Shown here: positions 31,840 to 43,024 of the stretch, piece by piece | How positions within the stretch are numbered: position 1 is the first letter of the stretch | Layout: each line of letters starts with the position of its first letter | Assembly (NCBI RefSeq): GCF_014400405.1 | Contig: NZ_CP060496.1 | Coordinates: forward strand, 2,294,001-2,358,000 | DNA length: 64,000 nucleotides | Source of the DNA: Brachybacterium sp. Z12 | Lineage (GTDB): Bacteria > Actinomycetota > Actinomycetes > Actinomycetales > Dermabacteraceae | Direction of reading: 5' to 3' | Program-made: the position numbers and the translations under genes | The notes under the pieces: model-generated | Told to the model about the DNA's origin: nothing | The model's database searches: none | The model's input: only the letters and a program-made list of their open reading frames with translations

Positions 31840-33208
31840 TTGCATGACGCCAGGCCAGAGCGCGATGGCCCCCGTGTCGCTGTACTCGTCTACAACGACG
31901 CCGCCAATGACTCCCGAGTGCTCAAGGAGTCCGCCTCCCTGCGCGACGACGGGTACGACGTGCGCATCATCGCGGTCGAACGACGCAAGCTCGATCGAGT
32001 GGCTGACGTCACACCCTCGGTGAGCGTCTCGCCTTGGAGCGGGTCCCCGAATTCGCGATCGAGCGGGTGTTGCCCAGCATCGCACCGGTGTGGCGCCGCC
32101 TCATCAACGACCCCGCGATCCCAGCGCCGGGCGATCCCGTCCCGGTGCCGCGCCCGACTCCCCGCCGCCCCCTCAGAGTGGTCCCTGCAGCGCGGTCAAT
32201 CGCGCTGAGTGCATTGCGCAGCGTCGGCGAACGAGCCTTCCGTACCATCTCGTTGGGGACCTACTGGAAGAACGCGACGACCGCCGGGGTCCGATTCAGC
32301 CCGGACATGATCCATGCCAACGATGCCAACACCCTCGTGCCCGCGCTCGCGATCCGGGCCCTGTCCCGGGGTTCCGTGGGCATCGTCTATGACTCACACG
32401 AGCTCTGGCGCCATCGCAACGTCCGATCAGGGCGGATCCTCGCCCCGTTCGCCGAGGTGCTGACCGAGTCCCTCGGGATTCGGCAGGTCGACGGCGTGAT
32501 CACCGTGTCCCCCTCGATCGCCGAATGGCTCCAGCGCACCTACCGACTCGACGATGCCCCGACGCTCGTGCGCAACGTGCCGGTCGCCGATGCCCTCCCT
32601 GACCCCTCGACAGGCGTGCTGCGTGAACGCGCCGGCCTCACCGTCGCGGACAAGGTGATCGCCTACGGAGGCCGCATCACCACCGCGCGAGGCATCGAGG
32701 AAACCATCGCGGCGCTCCCCATCTCCCGCCGAATGTCCACTTCGTGCTGCTGGGCTACGGCGAGGCGGCCGCTCTCGACGGCGTGCGCGCCGAGGCTGCG
32801 CACCACGGGGTGGAGGATCGCGTCCATCTCGTGGGTGCGGTCGAGCCCGACGACGTCTCCCGGTCACTGGCGGACGGGGACGTGGCCGTCGTGCACGTCC
32901 GTCCAATCTGCCTGTCGTACCGCTTCGCCCTGCCCAACAAGCTCTTCGAGTCCATCCGCGCCGGGCTGCCGATCGCTGCGGCAGACCTTCCCGATATGCG
33001 CCAGGTCGTCGAGGAGCTCGGGGTCGGAGAGGTCTTCCAGGGCTCCCGGCCCGAGCACCTCGCCGCGGCCCTCGCCGCGATCCTCGCGGATCCCGAGGCC
33101 TATCGGGCCCGGGCCCGCGCCGTCGCCCCGGCGCTGACCTGGGAAAACGAGACCGAGAAGCTGCTCGAAATGTATCGGCGGGTCCTCCGTCGCCGGAAGG
33201 AACGCTGA
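31840..33208 (+). CDS. GT4 family glycosyltransferase (two or three apparent frameshifts)
   Basis: The protein has about 456 residues. The first frame reads RVAVLVYNDAANDSRVLKES, typical of a group of GT4 enzymes; later pieces have HANDANTLVPALAIRALS, VYDSHELWRHRN, VDGVITVSPSIAEWL and, after the second break, YRFALPNKLFESIRAGLPIA with the donor-binding ExxxAG-like site. Breaks lie near 32020 and 32725. The start is uncertain: TTG at 31840 is in frame but has no ribosome-binding site; ATG at 31844 would need one added base nearby. It heads a plus-strand operon of three glycosyltransferases with overlapping ends. Confidence 0.8.
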
Positions 33209-34317
33209 TGCGGGTCGCCGTCGTCACCACCTGGTTTCCCACCCTCGTCGCGGCATCGCGCGGCTCCTTCGTGGTGCGCGACGCCCTGGCGATCGCCCGT
33301 CACGCCGGGGTCCGGGTCATCCACTTGGTCCCCCGGCGGACGATGACGGCAGCAGACGGCTGACCCATGCGGGGCTGGACGTGCTGCGCATCCCGATGGA
33401 TCCCCGTCGTCCCGATCAGGTCCTGCGAGCCGCCCGCGCCCTGGGGCAAGCGACTGCGGGAAGCGATCTGGTCCACTCGATGGCTTTCTCCTCGCTGCTG
33501 CCGCTGTCGATGCGCCGCCCGCGGCAGACCTGGATCCACACCGAGCACTGGTCCGCCCTGACCACGCCGGCGACACTGCCCGCGCCGGCGCGTCTCGCGC
33601 TGCCGCTGCTGTCCCGTCTGCTCGCACGCCCTGACCGGGTCACCGCCGTCTGCGACTTCCTCGCCCCGACCGATCCGTGCCGTCCGCGGATCCCGGCCGA
33701 CCGCTGTCGTGCCCTGCATCGTCGAGCCCGGAGCCGTCGTATCACGGCGGGACCGTGGCGATGGCGCTGTGCGGATGGTCTCCACCGGCGGGCTCATCCC
33801 CCGCAAGGATCCGCTGCTGGCCGTCGAGGTCCTCGCCCAGCTCGTCGAGCGCGGCGTGGACGCCCACCTGGAATGGCTTGGCGAGGGGCCGCTGCGCGAG
33901 GAGACCCTCGGACGCGCCGCGGAGCTCGGCGTCGGCGAGCGGCTCACGCTGGCGGGCACGGTGGACGGGTCCGGTGTGAGTGCGGCGCTCGCCCGCGCCG
34001 ACCTGTTCTTCGGCCCCACCCGGGCCGACAACTTCTTCGTCTCGGCCGCCGAGGCCATCGTGGCCGGGCGCCCCGTGGTGCTCGGCTCCACCGGCGGCCA
34101 GGGGGAGTATGTGCAGCCCCAGGTCGGCACACTGGTCGACGTCCAGGACGCCACCGCCTACGCCGACGCGATCCTCGAGGTCGACGCACGCACCCGCTTG
34201 CTGTCCGCGCAGGCCATCGCCGACACGATCGGCGACCGGTTCTCCACGGCCTCCGTCGGTCGCGGCTACGCCACCCAGTACGAGCTCGAGCGTCACCGGA
34301 CGGCGGATGCCCGATGA
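33208..34317 (+). CDS. GT4 family glycosyltransferase (about three apparent frameshifts)
   Basis: This enzyme of about 371 residues begins MRVAVVTTWFPTLVAASRGS, the usual opening of GT4 proteins, followed by WIHTEHWSALTTPATLP. The C-terminal domain has MVSTGGLIPRKDPLLAVEVL and DLFFGPTRADNFFVSAAEAI, which holds the GT4 donor-binding ExxxA pattern. Breaks lie near 33330, 33670 and 33710, each consistent with one missing base. The ATG at 33208 overlaps the previous stop. Sugar specificity cannot be told. Confidence 0.8.
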
Positions 34318-35416
34318 CGCGCGTCGAGGTCATCATCGCCTGTCATACGCCGCAGCGGCCCGTTGGCCGCGCCGTCGCCTCGATCCTCGAGGGGAACGGG
34401 GAGCATTCCTCCGTCGCGGTCGTCTGCCACAACCGGGACCCCGAGGAGATCGCCGCGGTCATCGCGCCGGAGCATCGTGAGCACGTGAGGTTCCTGGAAC
34501 ACCGCGACGAGCACCGCTCCGCCTCGGGGCCCTTCAACGCCGGGATGGCGAGCAGCACGGCGGAGTTCGTGGCGATCATGGGCTCGGATGACACCCTCGC
34601 GCCCGGTGCCGTGGAATCCTGGCTCGCCGTGCAGGAGCGCACAGGCGCGGACTTCGTGATCACCCGCCTGGCTCTCGGCGACGCCGGATCCGGCGTGCCC
34701 ACCCCGGCGGCCCGCATGCATCGCGACGGCCTGGTGGACCTGGTCGCGGACCGTCTGAGCTACCGGTCCGCGCCGCTGGGGCTGATGCGCCGCGCCATGC
34801 TTCTGCGCACCGGGGCGCAGCTCGTCGAGGGCGCGACCATCGGCGGCGACGTGGGGATGGTCACCCAGCTGATGGCCACCTGCCCCACCGCCTACGACCG
34901 CTGCGGCCCGCCGTACGTGATCGGTGAGGATGCCGGGGACCGCGTCACCTACGTGGTGCGCCCGATGCGCGAGCAGCTCGGGTTCTTCCCGGATCTGTTC
35001 GAGGCGGACTGGTATCGCCATCTGCCCGTCGCGGCTCGGCGCGCCATCGGGGTCAAGGTGCTGCGCATCCATGTCTTCGGCGCCGTCTTCTACCGCGATG
35101 ACGTCACGATCTGGACCCGCGAGGAGCGCTTCGCACTCGCGGAGATCACCGCTCGGGTGATCACCGGTGCCCCGGCGGCTGCCTCGCGCCGCTATCCCGT
35201 GCCGACCGGGACCTGGTCGATGCCTGTCTCGACCCATCCGTCAACGCCGCGGTCCTGGTGCAGGCTGCCTTGGCGCGGCGCCGTCACGGCCGGCCCGCGA
35301 CCCTGCTGCCCCGCTCGCTCGGCCACCTGCTGGACCGTGAGGCGCCCCTGCGCTTCATGGCGTCGTCCCTCGCGGTGCGGCACCTGCCCCGGCTGCACAG
35401 CGGGCAGCGGGGCTGA
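34314..35416 (+). CDS. GT2 family glycosyltransferase (apparent frameshift)
   Basis: The product of about 367 residues is a GT-A fold GT2 enzyme: TRVEVIIACHTPQRPVGRAV at the start and VAIMGSDDTLAPGAVESW with the DD metal site. A break near 35200 shifts to the frame with DACLDPSVNAAVLVQAALAR and the end LPRLHSGQRG at 35416. The start overlaps the upstream stop (ATGA), so this is the last gene of the three-gene operon. It converges on the GT4 gene at 35452 with a gap of 35 bases. Donor and acceptor are unknown. Confidence 0.82.
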
Positions 35417-35451
35417 TCCCGCGCAGGGCGTCGCCCGGCGGATGCCAGGGC

Positions 35452-36579
35452 TCAGTCCATCGCGGCGAGGCGGGCGATGGCCCGGCTCCAGCCGCTCACC
35501 TGATGCTCCGAGGAGAGCTCCTGGGCGGCCGCATCGGAGGCCTGCTTCCAGCGGTCCACATCCTGCGGGGTCATCGAGGTCAGAGCCGTGCGCAGCGCCT
35601 CGGCGTCCGCTCCGGCGAGCACCTCCCCGATCCCGTGCCCGCGCACCAGCTCGGCCATGTCCGGTGATGGTCCCACCAGCACGGCGGTGCGGGCCTGCAC
35701 CGCTTCGAAGAGCTTGTTGGGCAGGCTGTGCTCGAGGTTGAAGGTGGTGGCGGGGAAGACCACGATCGAGACGTCGTACTCGGCGACCGTCTCCACCAGC
35801 TCCGTGTACGCCACGGGATCGCGGAAGCTCACGGCGGGGACGTCCGCCGCCCGCTGGCGCAGCGCTTCGATGTAGCCGGGCTCGCTGGGGACCAGCATGA
35901 GATCGAGCGTGAAGCCCTCCGGTGCCCCACGGAGCGCCTCGATCATCGATTCCAGGCGCCGGTTGGCCCGGGCCACCCCGGTGTGCAGGAGCCGGATCGT
36001 GCCCTGCGTCGGCCGCGGGCTGCGGTCCTCGTAGGCCGCCGCGTTCGTCACCACCTCGACGTCCACGCCGAAGCGGTCGTGGTACTCGGCGGCCAGCCCC
36101 GGCGACACCGTCGTGATCGAGGCGGCCCGGGGCAGGCAGGTGCGGCAGATCCATCGCTGGTACGGCGCGATGAACCAGCGCCAGGTGCGCAAATGCTCCT
36201 TCTCACGGGGCGCGTACTCGTGGAGGTCCGCGTGGACGCCTCGTCGCGGCGCAAGCCACAGGGCCAGCGGCAGCGTGTTGACGTCGTTGGCCAGCACGAT
36301 GTCCTTCGTCCCCACGAGGTCCGCCAGGGTCGCGCGCGCCGCCTTGACCGCGCTCATGTCCCAGTACGCCCAGCGGTGGCGGCCGGTGAGCAGATGCTTC
36401 TTGCTGCTGGGCCAGGCGCGGGTGTCCGAGGGCAACTCGATATGGGTGACGTCGGGGTGCGGCGAGGGTCCGAAGCCCGCCGTGGTGACGTCGTAATCCT
36501 GCGCGAACAGGGCGATCTGACGCTGCACCCGGGGGTCGCGCTCCAGGGTGGAGAAGCTGAAGATCAGCAGGGTGGTCAT
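35452..36579 (-). CDS. GT4 family glycosyltransferase
   Basis: This intact 375-residue GT-B enzyme starts TTLLIFSFSTLERDPRVQRQ, has VLANDVNTLPLALWLA and SITTVSPGLAAEYHDRFGVD, and the C-terminal region IRLLHTGVARANRRLESMI and EHSLPNKLFEAVQARTAVLV. These match the GT4 family related to the enzyme at 31840-33208, including the DPRV/NDSRV opening and the ALPNKLFE-type donor site, so the two are probably paralogues. It overlaps the ABC exporter stop and is the last gene of the 44.8-35.5 kb operon. Specificity is unknown. Confidence 0.87.
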   Translation of the reverse strand: MTTLLIFSFSTLERDPRVQRQIALFAQDYDVTTAGFGPSPHPDVTHIELPSDTRAWPSSKKHLLTGRHRWAYWDMSAVKAARATLADLVGTKDIVLANDVNTLPLALWLAPRRGVHADLHEYAPREKEHLRTWRWFIAPYQRWICRTCLPRAASITTVSPGLAAEYHDRFGVDVEVVTNAAAYEDRSPRPTQGTIRLLHTGVARANRRLESMIEALRGAPEGFTLDLMLVPSEPGYIEALRQRAADVPAVSFRDPVAYTELVETVAEYDVSIVVFPATTFNLEHSLPNKLFEAVQARTAVLVGPSPDMAELVRGHGIGEVLAGADAEALRTALTSMTPQDVDRWKQASDAAAQELSSEHQVSGWSRAIARLAAMD

Positions 36580-38444
36580 GCGTCCTCCTCGGTGGTCGCC
36601 TCGAGCCTGGCCCCTGCAGGGGCCTCGCGAGGAGACTCCGCACGGGCCAGGCCCGCCAGGGCGGCCTGCTCGGCGAAGGCCGGCACGGCGGCGACGACCT
36701 CGTCGAAGGAACCGGCGGCCATGACCTGCCCCTCGGACATGTAGAAGACGATGTCGCAGTACTGGATGGTGGCCAGGCGGTGCGCGATCGTGATCGTCGT
36801 GACGTCCTCGCCCAGGCCCCGGATCGCCTCCGTCACCGCGGCCTCCGTCTTGGTGTCCAGGGCGCTGGTCGCCTCGTCGAGCACGAGGACTGTGGGTTCG
36901 GCGTACATGCCGCGGGCGATGCCCATGCGCTGGCGCTGACCGCCCGAGAGGGTCATGCCGCGCTCGCCCAGCCGGCCCTGGATGCCGTCCGGCCGGCCCT
37001 CGATGACCTCGAGCATCTGGGCCCGGGAGAGTGCGCGGCGCACACGCTCCTCGTCGACCTCCTGCGGGTCCCAGGTCAGGGCGACGTTCTCGCCGACGGA
37101 CACGTCGAACAGCGCGACCTCCTGGGGCACATAGCCGACCGAGGAACGCCACTGGCGCAGCACCGTGGTCATGTCGATGTCATCGATGAGAATGCGGCCG
37201 CCGCTGGGGGTGAGCAGCCCGAGCAGCAGATCCACCAGGGTGGACTTGCCGGCGCCGGAGGTCCCCACGAAGGCGACGGAGGACCCGGCCGGGATACGCA
37301 GGGAGACGGCGTCGACGGCCGGCTCCTCGCGGCCCGGGTAGGTGAAGGTGACGTCCTCCAGGACGATGTCGTGCAGGCCGCGGTCGAGGCTCCCGGTGTC
37401 GGGGCGTTCAGTGCGCTCGACCGCCTCCCGGGCGAACTCGATGTCGTCGATGATGTAGTCGGCGAAGGCGGCGTTGGTGAGAATCCGGTTCTGGGTGGAC
37501 TGGAAACGGGTCAGCGAGGGGACCAGGCGGAATCCGGCCACGGCGAAGAGAGCCACGGAGGTCATCGCGGTCGCCGGGGCGTTGTCGGGCAGCCCGGACA
37601 GGTAGCCGACGCCGCCCACCACGACGAACCCGCCGACCATGCCGGCATCCAGGACGAAGCGGGGCATCTGGTTGTAGTACTGGGCGAAGGCGCGGGTGCG
37701 GGAGGCGCTGGAACGTCGCCCGGCGACGATTTCGGCGACCTCGACCTCGTTGCCCTTCAGCGTGAGCTCCTTGAGCGCGGCGAGCACCTCGCCCAGGAGG
37801 CTGACCACACGGATCGAGTTGTCACGGTTCGCGGCGCCGTTGCTGACCGCCCTCGGCGTGATCACACGGGAGAGGATCAGGGCGATCGCGCCGAGGTACG
37901 CGAAGGTCGCCAGGGCGATCTTCCAGTCCAGGATGAACAGGCCCACGCTGATCACAGAGATCGTCGCGAACTCCGCGACCACGGTCATCGACGGCATCAG
38001 CACGTTCGCGACCACGGCGGCGACGCCGGAATCGACCATGCGAATGATCTCCTGGGTCGACTTCGAGGTGCGGTCCACCCATGAAGCCGACATATAGGAG
38101 CGGAAGAGGGTCTGACCGATCGCTACCTCATGCTGCGCGAAGCGCTGGGTGGCGATCCTGATCGTCAACAGGTTCAGGAAGCTCTTGACGATGATCAGTC
38201 CCACGAAGGTGGCGACGAGGATCATCATCTCCTCGAAGGTCTCCAGGCGCCAGCCGACCACCGGGATCGTCACGGCCGTCCCCGGGCTCATGAGCGCCGG
38301 GATCACCAAGGCGATCGCGCCGAGCGCCACCACGTCCAGGAGTGCGAGGATGCTCATGACTGCGGCGAAGCCCATCAGGAATCGACGAGACTCCGGAGGC
38401 AGGACCGACAGGGTCCGTCGGACGATCCTGATCGTCTGCTTCAC
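36576..38444 (-). CDS. ABC transporter, fused permease and ATPase (PglK-like flippase candidate)
   Basis: This 622-residue half-transporter has an N-terminal six-helix exporter domain and a C-terminal ATPase domain. Motifs are Walker A VGTSGAGKSTLVDLL, Q-loop VGYVPQEVALFD, signature MTLSGGQRQRMGIARGM, Walker B VLVLDEATSALD and H-loop TITIAHRLATI. Length and layout match MsbA/PglK-type type IV ABC exporters. The setting among glycosyltransferases and the absence of a Wzx suggest it flips a lipid-linked oligosaccharide, as PglK does; this is inference. The start is GTG at 38444 with GAGGAG upstream. The frame is intact. Confidence 0.88.
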   Translation of the reverse strand: MKQTIRIVRRTLSVLPPESRRFLMGFAAVMSILALLDVVALGAIALVIPALMSPGTAVTIPVVGWRLETFEEMMILVATFVGLIIVKSFLNLLTIRIATQRFAQHEVAIGQTLFRSYMSASWVDRTSKSTQEIIRMVDSGVAAVVANVLMPSMTVVAEFATISVISVGLFILDWKIALATFAYLGAIALILSRVITPRAVSNGAANRDNSIRVVSLLGEVLAALKELTLKGNEVEVAEIVAGRRSSASRTRAFAQYYNQMPRFVLDAGMVGGFVVVGGVGYLSGLPDNAPATAMTSVALFAVAGFRLVPSLTRFQSTQNRILTNAAFADYIIDDIEFAREAVERTERPDTGSLDRGLHDIVLEDVTFTYPGREEPAVDAVSLRIPAGSSVAFVGTSGAGKSTLVDLLLGLLTPSGGRILIDDIDMTTVLRQWRSSVGYVPQEVALFDVSVGENVALTWDPQEVDEERVRRALSRAQMLEVIEGRPDGIQGRLGERGMTLSGGQRQRMGIARGMYAEPTVLVLDEATSALDTKTEAAVTEAIRGLGEDVTTITIAHRLATIQYCDIVFYMSEGQVMAAGSFDEVVAAVPAFAEQAALAGLARAESPREAPAGARLEATTEEDA

Positions 38445-38508
38445 GTGGGTAACTCCTCAGAGGTCGGGGCCGTGCGGGAAGACTGGCCCGGTTCCGGACC
38501 GCGCGCTG

Positions 38509-40519
38509 TCAGCACGTCGAGTCCAGCTCGTACAGAGCGTACGGGCCCTCAGCCGCGACCTGGGTCAGCCGGGGCTCAGGAATGTCATGGACCCCACGCC
38601 AGCGCTCCGAGTCGCGGGGGTTGATCCGCTGTCCGGACTCCTCGGAGAGGTCGCGGTACAGGTGCGTGGCACCCACGGAGTCCAGCGCCCGGCACAGCTC
38701 CTCGGAGGCCTCCGGGGTGCCTGCCCGGTACGCGTAGTGGGCGACGAGGGTCTTCTCGCGCGTCAGCGGGCGCGACATCGTCGGGTAGACGGTCTCCACC
38801 CGGCCGAGGGACCAGTACAGGGTCGCCCCATCCAGCGGATCAGCGAGGACGACCGCGTCCGCGGGCAGTTCCGCCGCGGTGCGTTCGATGAAGGCGCGCT
38901 CGGCCGCAGGGACGTACGGCGTCAGCTGCACGCCGTAGGCGGTGTACGCGAGCGATCCCAGCAGGGGTAGCCGCGGCGGCGCCACGAGCGCGACCAGCAC
39001 GGTCAGGACGAGCGCGCAGACGCCGAGCGCAGCGGGCAGGATCCGGCGACGCCGTGCACCGCTCTCGATCACCGTGAGGAGCCCCGGGCCATGAGCAGCA
39101 CCAGCATGCACATCATCAGCGGGGCGATGCGCTCGCGGGCCCCGTACCAGGGGTTCACCAGGGCCACGGCGAGGGGATGGTCGATCTGGGTGGCGATCCC
39201 CAGCGCGACCGAGGCAATCGCCGCGAGGGCCGCAGTCTGCCCCAGCACCTCGCGGTGGCGGAACGCCGCGACGGCGCCGATCCCCGCCAGCACCCAGATC
39301 GCGGCCATCGGCCACACCAGCGCCGGCACCGCGGGGATCCTCGGAGAGTCCAGCACGATCTGCCCGATCACCGAGGCCAGACCGTCAGCGCTGGGCTTCG
39401 TGAGGTGCATCCCGCTCAACAGGACCCGCGAGAGCACGACGAACAGAAGCGCGGCGGTGACCGCGGCACCGATCTCGAGCCCTCCCCGCAGACGGCGGCC
39501 GCTGCGCATCTGGTCGACCCCGCCGACCAGAACCCGCAGCCCGGCCACGACCGCCACGGAGAACAGGACGGAGGGGTGCGCCAGAGCGGTCCCGAGGACG
39601 ATCAGCACCAGACCGGCCGCCCGCCAGGGTCCGGGGGCCCCGTGGCGCCGCTCCATCAGCATCAGCACCGCCCCTATCGCCAGGGGCAGGCAGACCACGC
39701 CGAGCACGATCGGCCACAGCCCCATCACCAGCGCCATCGCCGCGGTGCTGAGGAACAGCGTGCTCGCGGCGGCGCTGAGCGCCACGAGCAACGGTGCGAA
39801 CGGGGGGAGGGCCGCACGAGCGCGGCGACCATCGCCGCCACCGACGAGGGAACCGCGGCGAGCATCGCGAGCACCATCGCGTTGGCCGCCGTGATCACGT
39901 CAAAGGGCAGTATCGCCACCAATGTGTCGAACACGACGGGATAGAAGGTCGGCTCGCCGTAGATGTCCGTGAGCGCTGTCGTGAGGAAGGCATCTCCACG
40001 TTGACGGATAAAGGCGACCGCGGAGAGGTGGAAGAAGGAGTCGAAGCTCCCGTTCAGCGTCCCGATCCCGCCCATGCGCCGGGACGCAGAGGCCACCAGC
40101 ACGGCTCCGCTCAGGAGCGATGCCGCGGTGACCAGGACGGAGTCACGTCGGGACCAGGCCAGCGGCACTACAGCAGCTGCGGCATCACCGGATGCCGAAG
40201 AGCTGCTTCCGTCGGCGTCGGTCGCCGTACTTCTCGTGGCGGGCCCGGGGGATGTCCGCAGAGCGGCCCGGGACGCCCCCGCACGGCGTACGGCGCCTGC
40301 TAGGACGAGCAGCAGGAGGACGCCGAAGAGGACGTTCAACAGACTCCAAGGGATGCCGAGCAGCCGGTAGAAGGCGCCGAGCGCCGCGCTCAGCAGCACG
40401 GTGACCACGGGGGCCCAGCCCCAGCGGACGCGGAGACGGGCACCGAGCATGCACAACATCAGATAGCCGGGGACGCCGAGCAGGACGACGGCGCACAGCA
40501 CAGGAAGGATCGAGCTCAT
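38509..40519 (-). CDS. DUF6541 family multispanning membrane protein, copy 2 (two apparent frameshifts)
   Basis: The protein has about 670 residues, with many membrane helices and a C-terminal outside domain. The loop GSFDSFFHLSAVAFIRQRGD then GEPTFYPVVFDTLVAIL lines up with WDTLYHLSALQRIRETGD and DPSFYPAAFHALA of copy 1, so the two are paralogues. The ends also match in style (VLADPLDGATLYWSLG and VLASPFSGAAHLYALF). Breaks occur at the G run 39803-39808 and near 39075, each one missing base. A GT-C glycosyltransferase role is plausible but unproven. It starts 8 bases after the upstream GT4 stop. Confidence 0.78.
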
Positions 40520-40526
40520 GCGAATA

Positions 40527-42004
40527 TCACGCGCAGTCGTCGCGTAGGACTCGCTCGTACCCCTCGAGGACCACAGTGGGGTCGCGGTGCGCCAGGGCGA
40601 ACTCACGCGCTGCGGCGGACTCCTCGCGGTACCGCTGCGGGTCTGCGAGCTCCAGAACACGGTGGACAGCGGCGTCGATATCCGGCACCACCCAGTCCGA
40701 TCGATAGAGCGTGGCCGGCCCCCGTAGTCCGCCGTGTCCGGCCAGTCACGGATCACGGCCGGGCAACCTACAACGAGCGCCTCCATGAGGGATTCATGGG
40801 TTCCCTCGTGGCGGGACGAAGAGAGGATCACGCCCGATTCCGCCAGGAGTGCGGGCACGTCATCACGCACCCCCGTTTGCTCGACGGCCCCTGCCGGCAG
40901 CTGTCCCAGCTCAGCACGCACCCGCTGCTGGTAGGGCGTGTCCCGCGCGCTGTCCGCCGGCAGCTGCGGACCGACGAGCCTCAGGTGATAGCGCTCGTCA
41001 TGCTCCCGCAACCGGGTCAGCACCTCGAGGCTGAACAGGACATCCTTGACCTCGCGGATCCACCCGATCTGCACCAGACGATGCTGATCGTGGGTGTCCC
41101 GTCCAACCTGGTCGACACCACGGGACAGGAGGTTCCCCACCTGGGACGAGGCCACGTCCTCATATCCGGGGACCATCGTGGTGAGCATTGTCCACACCGG
41201 TGGCGAGACGTAGAGCATCCGGTCGATCCGACGGTGGTCGTGCAGCAGTACGAACGGGGTGAACGCCTCAAACCGGTGGATCCTCGCGATCAGTCGGCGA
41301 GGCGCCCGGTCCAGCAGCGTCATCCAAGTCAGGACGTGGTGGCTCCATTCGACGAGGACGACGTCCGCCCAATCGAAGGCGTCCACGAGCTCGGGGGCGT
41401 GGGCATACGCCGTCCCGACGTCACGAGGTCATACCGGCCTCGGATGATCCGCTCGCGATCCGGGAACCCGCCGTCGGCGAGGCCGTCGACCTCGATCGTC
41501 CGCACCTCGTAGCGGCCGGTCCCATCCAGCGCCCCGATGAGCGGCCGAACGAACGTCCAGTTCTCCTGGGCCACGACCACCAGGCGCACAGGGTCCCCGT
41601 CGTCCCGGGGTCGAAGCTCCGGACGTCGCGGATCCGAACCCTCCGGGATCCCTCGTTCCAGTAGGAGGGAGCCCAGCGCGGACTCCCGCAGCGGGCTCAG
41701 AAAGCTCGACGGGTCCGCGGCCAGCGGCGAGCCCCCGTCTGATGGAGCGACGGATCGTAGCTGATGCGCAGGGCCTTGTCGTACCAGCGCAGCGCTGAGG
41801 CGACCTTCCCGCTCCGGAAGCGCCGGTCAGCGCGCCGCAGCAGGGCAGCGACGTCCTCACGCCATCCGGCGTAGCTAGGGTCCTCTGCGAGCCGGTGTTG
41901 AGCGGAAAAGTACACGCCCATCCCCCGACGGCGCCCGGTAGGAACCGCGCAGCCCGAGAGGCGGCCCGGACCGCACGGTCACGGAGCCCAGCAAGATCAC
42001 TCAC
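40527..42004 (-). CDS. GT4-like glycosyltransferase with N-terminal extension (about four apparent frameshifts)
   Basis: The pieces give a protein of about 490 residues. An N-terminal extension reads GVYFSAQHRLAEDPSYAGWR and KVASALRWYDKALRISYDPS. The GT-B part starts RLVVVAQENWTFVRPLIGAL, with DAFDWADVVLVEWSHHVLTW, VQIGWIREVKDVLFSLEVL and SRHEGTHESLMEALVVGCPA at the donor-binding site. Breaks near 41915, 41710, 41400 and 40725 are each in the missing-base direction. The start is GTG at 42004, overlapping the oxidoreductase stop by 8 bases. The SSSRHEGTHES site is typical of GT4, but the sugar is unknown. Confidence 0.75.
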
Positions 42005-43024
42005 CTGGTGCGATCCCCTTCAGAGTCACGACCTGATTCTCGCGGGCGCTCTGCAGCACGGCTTCGACGGTGCGGACGGTGTGCAATCCCTCACGCATGG
42101 TGACGATGTTCGAGGAGTCCCCGTTCACCGCATCACGGAAGGCCTGGTGCTCGGTGGCCAGCGGCTCCTGGCGCTGCAGTGCGTAGGTGATCGAGTCACC
42201 CTCGCTGACACCGCGGAACGAGGCCATCGATTCCCACAGATTGGTCGCCGCATCAGCATTCGCGTGGAAGGTGAGGTCGGCGTTGAGGGTGTCGCCCACC
42301 AGCGCGCCCTTCTCCCCGGTGACCACGGTGACCCGCTCCTTGAACGGCGTCAGCCAGTTCACCAGGTGGTTGGTGATGGTGCCGTCCTCGAGCCGGCCCG
42401 CCACCGAGACCATGTCCTCGTCCTCGCGGCCGCTGCGGCGGGTCGAGGTCGCTGCGACGCTCGCGTACGGCGACTGCGCCACCCACGCCGTCAGATCCAG
42501 GTCATGGGTCGCGAGATCCTTCACGACCCCGACATCCGCGATCCGTGCCGGGAACCCGCCCTGGCGGCGGGTGACGATCTGGTAGATCTCCCCAGCTGTC
42601 CGTCGGCGATGCGCTTGCGCATCTCCTGCAGCGCGGGGTTGTACCGCTCGATGTAGCCGACCGCGCCGACCAGCCCGGCCTTCTCGTACGCGGCGGTGAT
42701 CTCCTCGGCCTCGCCGATGTCGAAGGCGAGCGGCTTCTCGACCAGGGTGTGCACCCCGGCCTCCGCCAGCGCGATCGCCACATCCCGGTGGAACTGGGTG
42801 GGGACCGCGACCACCGCGTAGTCGATGCCCGCCGCGATCAGCGCCTCCACATCGGGCAGCACCTCAAGCCCCGGTGCCGCTCCGTGAGGGTCGCCGTGCG
42901 CGTCTGCGACCGCGACCAGGTCCACGCCCTCGAGCGCGCGGAGGTTGCGGGCATGGTGACGTCCCATCATGCCCAGACCGATCAGTCCGGCCCGCAGTGT
43001 CTTCTTCTTGCCCAGCATGCTCAT
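41997..43024 (-). CDS. Gfo/Idh/MocA oxidoreductase, UDP-GlcNAc(A) 3-dehydrogenase-like (apparent frameshift)
   Basis: The enzyme of about 343 residues has the nucleotide-binding start RAGLIGLGMMGRHHARNLRA, EKPLAFDIGEAEEIT with the conserved EKP, GYIERYNPALQEM and, after the break, KDLATHDLDLTAWVA. The ERYNPA segment resembles UDP-GlcNAc 3-dehydrogenases, and the gene lies directly after an aminotransferase and a hexapeptide acetyltransferase, as in wbpB/wlbA sets. It would oxidise C3 of UDP-GlcNAcA. One missing base in the CCCC run 42590-42593 breaks the frame. The ATG at 43024 overlaps the aminotransferase stop. Confidence 0.78.
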
